Below are positions 1 through 11,989 of a stretch of DNA of 64,000 nt, piece after piece (positions within the stretch are counted from its first letter, which is position 1; each line of letters opens with the position of its first letter). The position numbers and the translations under genes were made by a program. The notes below the pieces were generated by a model that saw nothing but the letters and a program-made list of their open reading frames with translations, ran no database searches and was not told where the DNA came from. The DNA comes from Ulva prolifera (taxonomy: Eukaryota; Chlorophyta; Ulvophyceae; Ulvales; Ulvaceae). The stretch covers positions 3,267,981 to 3,331,980 of the forward strand of contig CM041203.1 in the NCBI GenBank assembly GCA_023078555.1, in the 5' to 3' direction.

Positions 1-210
1 CTTCTTCTTGCGGTTTGCCTTTGCCTTCTCAACCATCTCTTCGTCGTCGTCGTCCGGGATCAAAGCCATGGCTGCGCCGGAGAACAGTGGAGCTGCCAGA
101 AGGGTCAGGCCGAGCACATTTCTCCTGCTCCTGGAGGTCGCTGCGTTCGCATGTGCGTACACAGCGCGCGACACAGGGCGTGCGGACATCGATGGTGGCA
201 CAGTGAACAT
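1..210 (-). CDS. Twin-arginine thylakoid-lumen protein precursor (partial, runs off left edge)
   Basis: The minus strand is open from an ATG at 210-208 to base 1 (70 codons), and an in-frame TGA lies just upstream of that ATG. The first ~28 residues are rich in Ser, Ala and Arg with few acidic residues, like a chloroplast transit peptide. A twin-arginine stretch (SRRNVLGLTLL, about residues 28-38) follows, then a hydrophobic segment ending in an Ala-x-Ala-type site (GAAMA) before an acidic start of the mature protein (LIPDDDDEE). This bipartite layout is typical of Tat-pathway thylakoid-lumen proteins. The mature part then becomes Lys/Arg-rich and is cut by the window edge, so I cannot name the protein. 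The gene diverges from PPAN. I am confident of targeting and plastid origin, not of function. Confidence 0.72.
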   Translation of the reverse strand, partial: MFTVPPSMSARPVSRAVYAHANAATSRSRRNVLGLTLLAAPLFSGAAMALIPDDDDEEMVEKAKANRKKK

Positions 211-648
211 TGTGGCAATGGTGAATCAAAGTGTGATTTGAGTGAACGTGACTTGGAATAGATCAAACGGTGACTGTCATGCTGAAAAGGTTTTTAAGCT
301 CCGGTGGCCGGCCATTTCGAGCCGGCGATCCCCCAGTCCGCTCTGCGCCAATTGGAAGTGGCGAAGTGCGCTTGCGATCACAACGCGCCCATCGCCCTGC
401 CCGCCGTTGCAGCGCTGCTGCCCACGACATGCTGCGGTGCTAACTATAATAGGTAATACTGTAGATTGGGTGGTAGACGTGCGGTCGTCGTTACACATGC
501 GCGTTTCCGAGCTAGCAGTTCAATAAGGCAGCCTAGATTCCGCGTGGAACACCATCAGTATAGTGTATCAGGGGCAAGCAGATATTTTCATCCTTCGGCT
601 GGTGGCGTAGCGGCGAGTCAGCGATCTCCTCATCATCACCGACAAGCG
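211..648. promoter_or_regulatory. Shared intergenic region between divergent lumen-protein and PPAN genes
   Basis: This 438-bp stretch separates two start codons that point away from each other, so it must hold both 5' UTRs and both promoters. I see no clear TATA box. Short ORFs inside it look incidental. Confidence 0.45.
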
Positions 649-3176
649 ATGGCGAAAGTGCGGGTGCGTGTGATGCCCAGCGCCAGGCCCCACGTTCGCC
701 ACCCCGTCATATATTGCATGTGATTACCCTTGTGTTGCAGAAAAAGAAACGCACGCATCAGCCCGAAGGTGAAGGGAATCAAAAGAATCCGCCGCCCAAG
801 TCATTTGTTTTTGCTTTCGGCAAGCACAGATCGTTGCTCAAAAACTTGCAAAAAGACATTCGACAGGTGATGCAGCCTTTCACGGCAGCTGAAATGCGTG
901 TCAGTCGCAACAACGTTCTGAAGGACTTTGTCCATGTGGCAGGTCCCTTGGGTGTCACCCACATGATAGTCCTCACCGCCACAGAGAAGGCCTCATACCT
1001 GAAGCTTTGCAAATCCCCAAGAGTACGATATGCAGCTGCATGCAGCTTTGGTCGCCCCTTCTGCGCATGCCTTGACACAGCAAACGTTTCGGCCTTGATG
1101 CAGGGCCCAACAGCAGTGCTGCAAATCAAAACTTACTCGTTAGCGCGAGACGTACAAGGCATCCAGGCACGTCCACGGTGCCCGCAAACAGCATTTCTGC
1201 AGCCTCCGCTTGTGGTGCTCAATGGCTTCAGCGGCAATCAGCACCTGCAGCTGACAGGTGTCCTGTTTCAGAACATGTTCCCTTCAATCAACGTCAATAC
1301 AACCAAACTCAACCAATGCCAGGTGTGCCCTATCTGAGTCCAGGACAATATGGCTTAGTGCTCTTTGATCGCAGCCTCCCTGCATGTCCGTGCCGGCTAG
1401 CCTGTGAACCAGCACACTGAGCCATTCTCCGCAGAGGTATCACATCACCACTTTCGAATCTGCGATCCAGCACAGCGTGACCACAGACATGCTTGCCACA
1501 GCCCTGCGCATCCTGAACGTTGCTGTTGGGCACCTGATCACACACATGGCCGAACTCGGCTGAGTGCTTTTCATCCCAGCATGCACCCCAGCACGTCACT
1601 GAGGAGGCTGGCGTGCTGCAGCGGATTGTGCTGCTTTCCCACAATAAGGACAGCGATACTGTGTCACTGCGGCACTACTGCATCTCGCTGACCCCGGCTG
1701 GGCTAACCAAAGGTATCAAGGCTCTGGTCACCACCAAGGTAGCCCCAGACCTCTCCCAGTTCTCCAGCGTCGCAGACTTTGTAGAGCGGGCAGGCTATGC
1801 AAGCGACTCAGACGTGGACGACACGGCACGTGTGGCATCGCCGCATGCCGATCGCGGGCAGGCCTCTCGCGTGCGGCTACATGAGGTGCGTGCACTCCTC
1901 GGCTTCTGGTTCTATCACTTCCGAACGGATGCCTTTGTGAGCTGGGTAGCAGCGGTTTCTGTGTGTGAGGTGGGAGTTGTGAAAGCCGAGAACTCGACAT
2001 GGCGAGCCCAGGCGTTCCAGAGGCAGAGCATGCGGCGGCCATGGCAGTGTGTTTGCATGCCTGCCGCTGTTGTGACCGCCATGCATGCAATCCAGCAGCC
2101 CGCCATCGCAAAAACACAGACGCCCACTCAAGCAGAAGTTCTCTGTCTCTGGGACCACAAGAAGCACAGGGACCGGGTTTGTGTGTGACACCGCTGCATG
2201 GACGCTTACAATGGGGCTGAGGGGGTGGCGCGGTGCGTGCAGATCGGGCCTCGGCTTGAGCTGCAGATTGTGAAGATCCACGAGGGCCTTGCATCGGGCC
2301 GCGTGCTGTTCCACAGGTTCGACAAGCGCAGCGCAGAGGAGGCTGCAGAGCAGCAGAACGATGCGGAGACGCGCGACCAGCTGCGCGCGGAGCGGCGGCG
2401 CGAGCAGGAGGAGAATGTCAAGCGCAAAGCCGCCGAGGCACGGCGTGAGCAGCTCGCCAAGGAGGTGCGGGAACGCGTTGCATGCTGTGATTGACTTCCC
2501 GTGCTGAATATGTTACAGCTTATTGCATGTGTGCGCACCTATTTGAATGCTGATCATGCCGCACAACATGCGCTGTGGTCAAGCCGACTGCTAACACTTT
2601 GGTCACACCCTGCGATTGACCAGGACGAGCGCAAGCAACTCTGTTGACATGGAAAACTGTCTGTGGAGGTCATGGTATGACCGTATACATGCACGTTGCC
2701 GCTAAAGATGCAGTGAAACGTTTGCGATGGAGAGAGTGAGAGCTTGTGGCAATGCATGCCTGTGTCTGGACAGTGTCCCACAGTGTGCAGGCTCAGAAGC
2801 AAGCATCCGGAAAGTCAGGCAAAGGCAAGGCCAAAGGAGGCAATGCGCTGTCTAGCGCTGTCAGAGTTGGTAATAAGCAGTGGTGGCACGAGGAGAGTGG
2901 TGCCGCACACGGTCCAGACGACAACGATGCATACTATCTGGCAGAGGTATGCTTGTGAGATCTGTTCAGAGTCATATGTAGCTGCACGGGTGTTCACATG
3001 AATTCAGCCGCGCATTCGGGGCCTGCTGTCTCATGATTGCGTCTTGTGTGCAGGTTGGCCAAGCTCCAGACGAGGAGCAGGGGAAAGGGTCGAAGCGCTG
3101 TCGAGACGGTATTGCGTCGACACATCAGAAACAAGTGAAGCCTAAGAGGAGGAAAGAAGGCGGCAATGTATTGTAG
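649..3176 (+). CDS. PPAN: Peter Pan / SSF1 homolog, Brix-domain ribosome biogenesis factor
   Basis: Seven exons join in phase 0: 649-663, 741-1022, 1104-1322, 1622-1885, 2222-2464, 2791-2946 and 3054-3176, giving 433 residues. The start MAKVRKKKRTH is typical of SSF1/PPAN. The Brix domain follows (SFVFAFGKHRSLLKNL; KTYSLARDVQ; PPLVVLNGF; LFQNMFPSINV; IVLLSHNKDSDTVSLRHY), and then the family's GPRLELQIVKIHEGLASG segment. The tail is charged: a Glu/Arg-rich helix, a DDND stretch and a final KPKRRK cluster that could be a nucleolar signal. In yeast and animals this protein acts in the nucleolus in 60S assembly (27S pre-rRNA processing); I infer the same here. Every junction restores family sequence. 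A TGTAA signal lies about 140 bp after the stop. Confidence 0.93.
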
Positions 3177-3723
3177 GCTGGAAACTCCCTTCGTTACACT
3201 CGTTGCACAACGACACTAATTTTTCAAAACAGAGTGCGCGGTGCATTTGAACGATAGCACAGATTGTGATGCATCGTTTCCACAAGCCACATTGTGGTAC
3301 ATGTCAGCAGGTGTGTAATACCAATTTTGTTTCGCACCGCTCAGTGATGCAATTTTTGAATTATCAAGGTTTCAGGTGACAGATAGCAGGAGGTATGATA
3401 CGCCATCGACTACCAAATCCCCAAGAAACCCCACATGTAATTGGAAAAACTTTTAATCCAGTTTTGAACAATAAAATTTTCAATCAAGGTCAGAATCACT
3501 GTACCTTTAAGAGGTTGTCTGCCCCCCGCACCGTTATATTGTTGCATCACATCTTGGCTGTGGAAGAACGGTATGTACAATACTGGTGCACATACTCTAG
3601 CGCAGCTTGCTCAGCTGCAGCAACTGCTGATCCTAGCAAAACATTCTGCGAAAGCAAAATACAACTGTTCCTGGTTCGCCACCACTATCAAGTAGAATGT
3701 ATGGCATGCTTACAGCCACCACA
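3177..3723. other. Convergent intergenic region with TGTAA signal
   Basis: This is the 3' flank of PPAN and of the DNL zinc-finger gene on the other strand. TGTAA at 3314-3318 fits a green-algal polyadenylation signal for PPAN. TTACA at 3710-3714 would read TGTAA for the minus-strand gene. I see no coding signal. Confidence 0.45.
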
Positions 3724-4617
3724 TCACTCTCTTGGCTGCATCTTGACATCCCGCATCACATCACGCATTCGCTCCTGCTGTGACAGGTCCATCTCTCCTG
3801 CAGTGATTCCTACTTCTTCGGCAACATGGAGGTGATCAACCATCTTATGCTTGACATTGCATCCGCCACATTCGATGAAGACAGTGCCATAGCGCCAGGC
3901 CAGTGGGTTCACTGTGGCAACATTGCGAGTGTCACATCGATTGCAAGTGAACTGTAGCTTCAAACTTCGCCTAGGTGATCCACTTTCTTTCCCGACAACT
4001 AAACGTTCCACGGCACTGTCGTGTGGCTGCATGGGAATGCAGGTGGTCAGCTGGTGATGTCCACATCTGATGTCTCCCGTGCTCCGGGTGACATGTACAA
4101 GAACAGTATTAACATTAACATAAGACATCCCTACAGGATTACCACACACCAGAGGAGACTGCACCTGATTCGGCTTTGCCTCTTCACTGGGACCTGGCAA
4201 CACGCCTGCAATCTCAGGCTGCGGTAGGAGCCCTACAGGTGATTGTGCACATGATTCCCACGGTTCATACTCGGTTTGAGACAGACCACCGTGATACACG
4301 ATGACGCGGGCCTCTGCTCTGCCTTTCTGACTAACAATCGGTGGTTTCGGTGCGTGATAGCGCTCGATGCCCAAGCTGTGGTCGTTGTGCGAAGAAGACG
4401 AGGTCATACGAAACGCATAACCTGGGCCAAACAGATCAGTCGTGCAAGGTAGAAGATATCCTCCCCCATCTGGCAGGGGTACAAGATGCTCTCGACCCCG
4501 GGACGCAGCATCATATCCTCGACAACGTGCGATGGAGTTGCGAGTGATTGTCGCCCGTGTCGCAGGGACCGGAGCCGACCGTTGCCAAGATGAAAACACG
4601 TTCAGACCGAGCGCCAT
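3724..4617 (-). CDS. DNL-type zinc-finger protein (Zim17/Hep/Tim15 family), organelle targeted
   Basis: A 297-codon open frame carries a C-terminal DNL zinc finger. The zinc cysteines are C225-x2-C228 (FTCNRCDTRN) and C250-x2-C253 (IECGGC), followed by KHKMVDHL where the family has its Asp-His/Asn-Leu motif. Proteins of this family keep mitochondrial or plastid HSP70 soluble and assist import. The N-terminus (SSWQRSAPVPATRATITRN) is basic and hydroxylated, like an organelle presequence. Part of the middle may be an unspliced in-frame intron: GTGTGTGG at 4149 and CATGCAG ending at 4027 would remove 123 bp without a frame change, joining SPL to PHDSAV and giving 256 residues. Whether the protein goes to plastid or mitochondrion cannot be read from the sequence. 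Confidence 0.85.
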   Translation of the reverse strand: MALGLNVFSSWQRSAPVPATRATITRNSIARCRGYDAASRGREHLVPLPDGGGYLLPCTTDLFGPGYAFRMTSSSSHNDHSLGIERYHAPKPPIVSQKGRAEARVIVYHGGLSQTEYEPWESCAQSPVGLLPQPEIAGVLPGPSEEAKPNQVQSPLVCGNPVGMSYVNVNTVLVHVTRSTGDIRCGHHQLTTCIPMQPHDSAVERLVVGKESGSPRRSLKLQFTCNRCDTRNVATVNPLAWRYGTVFIECGGCNVKHKMVDHLHVAEEVGITAGEMDLSQQERMRDVMRDVKMQPRE

Positions 4618-5081
4618 GATTCAATAAAGCCTCGCGAATTTGTATGCGTGACCCAACGATTCAGCAATGTCTTCAACGCTACGAGAAGATACGGTCACGG
4701 AATGTGTACGTGCCGGGACTAATTCCCCATTGTGACAATCCATGATCATGCCTTCAAGAAATCGTGAGTGCAGCCTTCATCATAACTGCTCTCACTCTCG
4801 GAGATCTTCACCACTGCATCTGTAAGCTGTTGCGGTAGACCCTTCGATGACGAGGTAAGGATCCTTGCGCCACGTCGGAGCCTTCGACGTCCCTTCCCTT
4901 ACGGCACACCACCAAAAGGCTAAGAGTTTGATGACATCTGCGCTTTCGGGATCTCGGTTATCAGGTGATGTTCATTGTGATCGGGCTGCCCTGTTTCATG
5001 TCTTTGAGGTTTGGATTCGAGCCGATTACACCTCGGCACGCTCGTCACCCCCACCGGCCCTGCAAGCGGGCTACCAGGGCC
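4618..5081. other. Intergenic region between divergent DNL and rhodanese genes
   Basis: This stretch should hold both promoters. An in-frame ATG at 4965 would extend the rhodanese protein by 39 residues (MMFIVIGLPCF...), possibly a targeting peptide, so the upstream limit of that gene is uncertain. Confidence 0.35.
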
Positions 5082-7373
5082 ATGAAAGGCAACACAGGCG
5101 CTCAGTGTGACGGCGAGGACGCACAAAAGATACAGCGGTTGGAGGCCATGAGCGCCAAGTTCCAAAAGATGTTCAAGGAACGAGACCTGCGTTGCGTGCT
5201 GAGCCGAGAGACGGCTTGTGCCTCGGGCGTTAAAGGGTGATCAGTGTGACATTTTGATGTACCTGTTCCGTCATGAAAGTCTTGTTTTCGCACACGAGGT
5301 GAAACGGCAGACGTAACCACGATCGCCACTGATGCTGCTTGGTCGGTCGCGATACGGGCCAAAAGTGATGTGGTTGGAGTCCGTCCCTTGTGATGCATGC
5401 CATCATATGCAAAGCACCTTTCATTTGATAGAGACCCATGCAGGTCCCTGAGAAGACGCCCACAGAAGTATATCAAGCCAGGGCCAGTGGTGAGGACATG
5501 ATCATACTTGACTGCAGAAACGCAGACGAGCAGGACGTTAGCATGATAGAAGGTATCTCAACAATTTTGACCCGAACTGCAGCCCTGCATGCTGCAAGTG
5601 CACGAGAATCACTATGGGCTGCAGCTATGTGACATTTTGGCGATGGCGACTTGCCACAGGATTATCAACCAGCGGTGGTGATCGTCGGCGTGAGCCCTTC
5701 TCTTTATATCTAGCTGCCTTGCATGTGGCATGTACTGATCTGCCATGGCATCATGGCAGCCTGGCTACGTATATTTCTGCTTGAGATTTGAAGCGTCCGG
5801 CCATTCCGTCGATCGCCAACCATATACCAGGGTGTTGTTCGTCCTGTGGTGGAGGCATGAATGCTCCTGAGTTGCTATGTACTTTGATGCCCTTGTGCTG
5901 GTAACGGCACCCAATGCTGTGGACATTGCTGTAGAGGCCGCTGCTGGGTCTTTGGCTCTTGTTGTATGGTCTGCATATTGCTCATATCATATGAGTCATA
6001 AGTGTGGCTTTAGGCAAGCTTTGTTGTATCCGTGGCTGCATTGCCTCAGGAAGTCTGATTCTCGGAGATGGCATCTGCAAGGGCGACACGTGCACGTGCC
6101 TGGCCATGTCAAATGTGTGCGATTCGAACGCTCATGCATGCCTGCATGTCATGTGACACCGTGCATGCTTGATGATATAGTAAAGTGTCCTTGCACTGCC
6201 GATGGGTGCCGATGTGTCCCGGGATTGTGCGCTGTTGTCGCCAAAGCTGTCAGATCAAGCGATGCACTGGCAGATGCTACAACCCTAAAGACTATAGCGT
6301 CAATAAAGCATTGTTGCAAGGTGAAATTTACGCAACAACCATTTTGCCATTGGCAATTCTGCTGGCGCTTTACGCAGACATCTAGTGTTGTACATTGTGT
6401 ATGAGCCCTTCCAGTCTGGGGAATGTGGCATTGGTACTTCCCAGCGCTGACCTTATCGCCGTGGTGCGAGCCGGAAGTACGCATGCAGGTGCTATCAGGC
6501 ATCGCGATCTGGACAAAGAATCTGTCCAGGGGCGATCTGTGGTCTGCTACTGGTGTGCGGCTGCCAGTGATTGCCATGATGCTTTGGTTGTCTGTAATCG
6601 TCACTAGATGCACCTGTGAGCAGAAGACACAACAACTCCGCTACAGCACTGCAGCTGCGATGACCCTTTGTCTCCTGTCAAGGCTCCCCTGTGCGCTCGT
6701 GGCAAGTCAGGCAGTGGGAGCCACCTTCGCAGAGGCACCTGTATATACCACAGGTGCACTGCATTGTGCTGATAGTGCTGCGTGTGCAGTACTGTCGGAT
6801 ATCGGAGCTCAAGTGCAGCCAAGAACATGCGTCAGCAGGGAATCGACGCATTCAATTTGCGGGGAAGCATCATGGCCTGGGTGCGTCATTCATGGATCAC
6901 CACTGAGAGCCCCCTCCCTCTCACAGGCAAGTACGAAGTTCATTGACAACCAACGTGCTGCAGAGAGCTTTGGTCACATGCACTGTCTCATGTTAGCCAT
7001 TGCTTTATGAGTGTTCTGGCGTGGGCATAGCGTTATTTGCATCTTTGTCGCTGGTTTGAGGTGGCAGGCAAGGCGAACCGGTGCTCATCTGTCTGCAGAC
7101 ATTAGAGCAGTACCCACTCGTAGATGGAAAGGACTCGTCCAAGCCAAGCAAAACAGTCCATAGTTACAGCCCATCATGGGCGTTGCAGGGCGATGGCTAC
7201 ACATCCACCTCGTATGCTTGGCCGTCATGGAGGTGTGCCATAGCGATGTACAGCAAGCACCAGAATTGGGCCCAGTATAGAACTGCAAGAAGGATATTTT
7301 CACACAATGGTTTAATCGAATCTATCTGTGCAGGATGGCGAAAGATGCCGTCTCTTCTGTACTGCCATTTTGA
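5082..7373 (+). CDS. Single-domain rhodanese (sulfurtransferase) family protein
   Basis: Six exons join with matching phases: 5082-5195, 5444-5552, 6489-6552, 6790-6880, 7099-7211 and 7334-7373, giving 176 residues. The rhodanese fold runs from PEKTPTEVYQARASGEDMI through ILDCRNADEQDVSMIEGAI. The active-site loop VVCYCTVGYRSS has the catalytic Cys96, whose codon is split by an intron. AKNMRQQGIDAFNLRGSIMAW and then a PLVDG...HSY...WALQGDGY tail follow; this C-terminus recurs in a bacterial and plant rhodanese group. The third intron-free block is only 64 nt and follows a ~935-bp intron. The last exon is less certain: reading through 7211 instead gives a stop at 7383. The start may be the ATG at 4965. 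Sulfur transfer is inferred from the intact Cys loop; the substrate is unknown. Confidence 0.8.
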
Positions 7374-7383
7374 ATTCCTTTGA

Positions 7384-10300
7384 TATCCAATGCGAAGTGA
7401 CAGTTGCAGCTTGGGGAGAGCACTCATCGCTTTGCGTGGATGAAGAGGGGTCTAGATCATCGAAGACAGTGAATGAGACCTGTACAGTTTTGATAGCCGA
7501 GTGTGATGTTCAGATCACATTTGGCGAGTGCACAGCATGCCCGTGAGTGGCCTTGTATAGGCCCTGTCTATCATCTGAGCATCCCATATCACTTTGCCTT
7601 GTCAAGCTACCTCGCAACGGCCTCACTGTAATTGCCGACTTGACCATGACTGGAGGCTCTTGATCTTGTCCATGGCGTCCGGACTGGACTCGGGAACAAC
7701 GGTCCAGCCCATATGCCTCACAGATGTCCTTGCTCGTCTGTGAAGGTGATGCACTTGTCCAGAACTTGTCCTCTCCTCACAAGTCAGCCTCGGTCGCAGT
7801 TTTCCAGCATCCCCTCTTCCAGCGCCCCCTCTGCCTATGTAAAACGGCATGCTAACATGACGAGGAACAACGGCACGGGTGATCGTGCTGACCTATTTTC
7901 AGAACTTGTTCAGTCCCACGCGATCGCACTTGGCATCATTGGCGAGAGCAAGATCCCTCTGTCTGGTCAGTTTTCTGGATGTGAAAAATCGGCATCATTC
8001 AGAGTGCCGTCTGTAGGTTCTCCCGGGAGAAGTCCTGGGATCCACAGCCTGCCACTACCAGGGGGGCAAGGTGCCACCTGCTGCAGCTCCCATATCTGTT
8101 ACCACACTGGATATTGGAGATTGAAAGTCTAGCTCTGGAAGGCTAGGGTTTGGCTTCTGCCCCGATCACATCATCCTGTCATCAGTCCCACATGATTCTT
8201 TCATAGGCATGGCAGCCCTGAAGACCTGGCTGGGTTCCCTCTCTCTTCATATGACACCTCCTTCACTTAGTCGGTGGTGTTTGTTTCCGATTCAACACAT
8301 GTCAGGTGAGTTTGCCCACAAGCTACTCTACACATGATCGCAAGTAACCAAAGATCTGCAGATCTTGCTGAAGTGATACCGAGCTAGTTGCCGGAGTAGG
8401 CAGGTGTGCGTTCAAGCCGTGCGTTTGGCGTTGCCACACATGGCAGCATCGCTGCTCACAACGGCGCAAAGCTTGAGAGTAGTAGAGCGCTCTCATTCTG
8501 CTCAGTCCCACACGGCACCTGCCAACAGTGACCGTCTGCCCCATGCCCCCAAGTATGGCACGCATCATCAGATACGTGATTTTGTGACCGGATGCATGCG
8601 GCACTATGCGGCCAAAAGGAGTGCAGCCTCATGCTGCCTCTGCCGCACCCCGAACAGCCGCCCCACGCCACGGCAGTGACTCAATCGTGCGGCCTTCCTG
8701 CATCCCGCGTCCATGCTCTCTAGTGATTGTATGGCCGTTTGTGAAGTTGTCATGTGTGCCAGTCTGTACTGCATGGCCCTGCCTCATGCAGATCTTGCTG
8801 AGGCCTCCGGTGGACGCTGAGGTGAATGCAACACAGGTGAAGTGAAAGGCATGTGCGAAGGGCCCATATGGCCTCAGCAACCACGAACAGGTTGCACTGT
8901 ATGCTGGACCCTGCGTCTGCAGTCTGCGCCGTAGCATGCTCTTTTTGTGCCCGTCTTCAGTCACTCTGTGATATTTTGTTTGCTGGTATTCCGGCAACCG
9001 ATTGCGGTGATCCTGTGTTGTTCCTGGCAACGGAACCGGAAGTTGCGCTGCCTCCAGGCTGCAAGCTGCAGTCTACTCTTGGCTCTGTGTGTTACAAGGA
9101 CCAGGCAGCACCGCTTACAAGTGAGCATCGCAAGAACACTACTACCAGCCCAGATTGGCTCTGCGTGTCGCCCTGCTCAGGATGTGATGGCAGTGCACTG
9201 GTCAATGTCGGTGTGTGTATGATGTAACCACTCCTCAGGGTCCTGAGCCTGAGGGTCGTAAAGTCCACATTCGACACCAATTATATGCAATGGAGACAGT
9301 GTACCCATGCTGCTTTGGCGAGCTTCTGGCGCCAGGATCCGGTCACGTGAGGCTCAGGAGCCTGCAATGGGGATCCTGCAAGTTATCATGACTACCAGTG
9401 ACCATTGGTGTGTGGCACAATGCAGGGTAGTTCAGGCCCAGCTCCAGGTTCATCTGCGAGACAGGACCATGTGGTGCTCCATGTCAGCATTGGATTAATA
9501 TCTCAGCATTGGCGCCAGCGATGAGTTTCCTGGTGTCGGCCATGCACATTAGACAGTAGAACATGCACTCAACCAGTGACCTGCATCGCTGAAAGTCTGC
9601 TTAAAGCTCACACGCTAGACAGCACCAGACCCACATGTGTACAAGAGATATGACGCTGCCATTTGCATGTAAAGCAAAGTAAATCCATTTGCATGTCAGC
9701 GCAACGTTGTTGCCCAACGCGCATGGTTCCTATGCGGTTCCAGTGCTACCTGCCTCTCCGACTTGGTCCTTGTGACCCACTGCGCATGTCACGACGGGCC
9801 ACCGCTTAAGCCTTGGCGCGCGTCCGCTTTGGTTCTTCGGTAGAAGGTGCCCCGGTGGCACATCCGCCAGCGTGACTTCGCTGACAAACGTGACATGTGC
9901 CACACCAGCAAACACAGGGCTAGCAGATTTAAAGGCATTTGACCGCGTGGACGGTCCAACCGCTGATGCTGCGTGCCGTTGCTTTACCGACCAGTTGTTA
10001 CAGAGACGTTGCGCGATGACATACGTAGGCTTAGCTCTGCTCCTGCGTGCTGAGCCCAGCTCGGGCCCCATGGGATGACGGCCCTGTGAAAATCATGACC
10101 GTGAATACAGAATTAGGCACGAATGTGTTGGGCAAAGCAGAACACCGGACAAGTCCACAGGCACTGTGTCAGTTGACTCAGTCGGGGCATTGCGTACGTA
10201 TCACACGCTGGGTCAGCCAAAGCCCGTAACACGTACGAGAATTCATTATGCGGGACTTGAGCAAATACATGTGTTGTCATGTTGCTTGCGACAAGCAGCC

Positions 10301-10953
10301 AAATACCAGTCAGTTTGTCCTGTCGCCTGGCGGGCCATACGTCATCGCGATGCTGGCGCATTGACTGACAGATATAAAATTTTCCTGCGCATGCAGCCCC
10401 TGCGATCCCTGCTGTGTGCATCGTTGAACCGTCTTGCTTATGTAGTTCTTGACACCGCCCAGGTTTCAAATTGCGGTCAGAATTCATCGTGCTTCCGGCA
10501 TGCACGGCCACCCGACAACGCGAGAACGGTAAAACGTGCCATCGCCACGTAACACCCGGATTGTTTGCACTCGTGTCTCAGACACTCGTCCAAGGTTACA
10601 CTTTGACCCATGGGAAAGACTTCACTATCCCAGCGTCACGCACATCAGTAGTGTCAAGCTTTGCGGACACATAGGATTAGTGCTGCATCGCAGCCTGGAC
10701 AGGCGTACCGCCACCAAACAACTACATGAGAAGGCGACAGAAGGCCGCCAAATTGAAGATTTCATACATCCTTCTATTTATCAGCTATCTAGAGGTGCGT
10801 TTCCGCGCTTCGTCAGGTTGCCATGGTGTGGCTTGCATGTGCACGCAGCTTGCAATCCAGGAGAGTCGTGGCGTTTGAAATCGGAGCCCAACAACTGCTT
10901 GGAAGCTGCAGTATGGCGCGAGCAATGAAGTTCCATCGACAACCCATTTGCAG
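7384..10953. other. Long region with no recognisable gene
   Basis: About 3.6 kb on both strands shows only ORFs up to ~140 codons without family resemblance or a convincing exon chain. A stretch near 9080-9125 (TGTGTTACAAGGACC...GGCAGCACCGC) resembles one near 51125-51170, which suggests a shared diverged repeat or gene fragment. Confidence 0.4.
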
Positions 10954-11458
10954 GTTGTTCTGTGGACTGCTGCTCTTTTAGGCACACTTTTAGCTGGTAG
11001 TGGAGTGGCCGACGGACAGCAGTACATCTTTCGTGAGACTGTGCGATTCTCTCATCATGCTATTCGATCTGCTGCCTCGCGGAGCGGTGGGCTTTTTGTC
11101 AAGGTGCAAGCGATGACTACGATTGCTCTTGCCATGTCCGCCGTGCCCGGCAGCATTGCCTGAACTCATATGGGCTCGCGCTTGTGCTGACATGCTTTAC
11201 CCGGAAACGTGTGGATTAGGGCTACGAGGGTTGTCGTGCAAACACCCGCTGAACCTGTGGAGATGTTTTGTGCAGTCGAACCTCAAGTTTGCTCGACAGT
11301 TCGCGGCCACTCCGCATATTGTTGTTGACTTCCGGGGAGCTGATCTTCACAAGCAGCTCGAGCGCGCAGCGCTTCAGCGTCTACTCGAGCACTTCCACTC
11401 TGCCGGCACATCTTCCGCTGGCACAACAGCGCAACCTTTGAATTGTCCATACACGAAG
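10954..11458 (+). CDS. Possible two-exon fragment of an unrecognised gene
   Basis: Two open segments are bounded by good splice signals in matching phase 0. The first, 10954-11103, follows ATTTGCAG and ends before GTGCAA. The second, 11276-11458, follows a strong TTTTGTGCAG acceptor and ends before GTAAAG. Together they encode about 111 residues. These start with a hydrophobic segment (VVLWTAALLGTLLAGSG), then FRETVRFSHHAIRSAASRSG, then a charged helical part containing HIVVDFRGADLHKQLERAAL. I recognise no family and found neither a start nor a terminal exon. It could be part of a membrane-anchored protein or a chance ORF. Confidence 0.28.
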
Positions 11459-11989
11459 GTAAAGTTTCTGATGACATTCCGTTTTATCGTGCGTACAATA
11501 TTATTGGCGTTTCGGAGCGTGCATGTTCACTGCTGGTTGACGATATATTCCACGGCCGTCCTCTCGTGACTCAGGTTCCGGAAAAAAATACACGGTACCG
11601 ATGTCTCGCGGTTCCTATCTTACATTATTTCATGTTGACACCTATGGGGTCTATCCCGTTTGCTTTTGCCCTGTCGATTTGGTATAATATGTTCCACTGG
11701 GTCTGGCCTGCATGGCAGATGAAACAGATTCAGCTCTGATCAAAATTACGACAGCAGTAAGACCATTGTATGTCTATGCAGCGTCTTTCGGGCATACCTG
11801 CTCCATTTGCTGGGATTGATGCGCTGGATTGAGCAATCCAACAGCAGCAGTCTGACCGCAATGGGGTCAGACTGTGATGAGGGGCCCCCCTTCTCGGGGG
11901 GTGTGGAAGTTTCTAATAATATTGGTGTCGGAGGCTCTTGTGTGTCTTTTGCACCTTGTGGCCTGGTGCGGCCACTGCCCCAACGCCGC

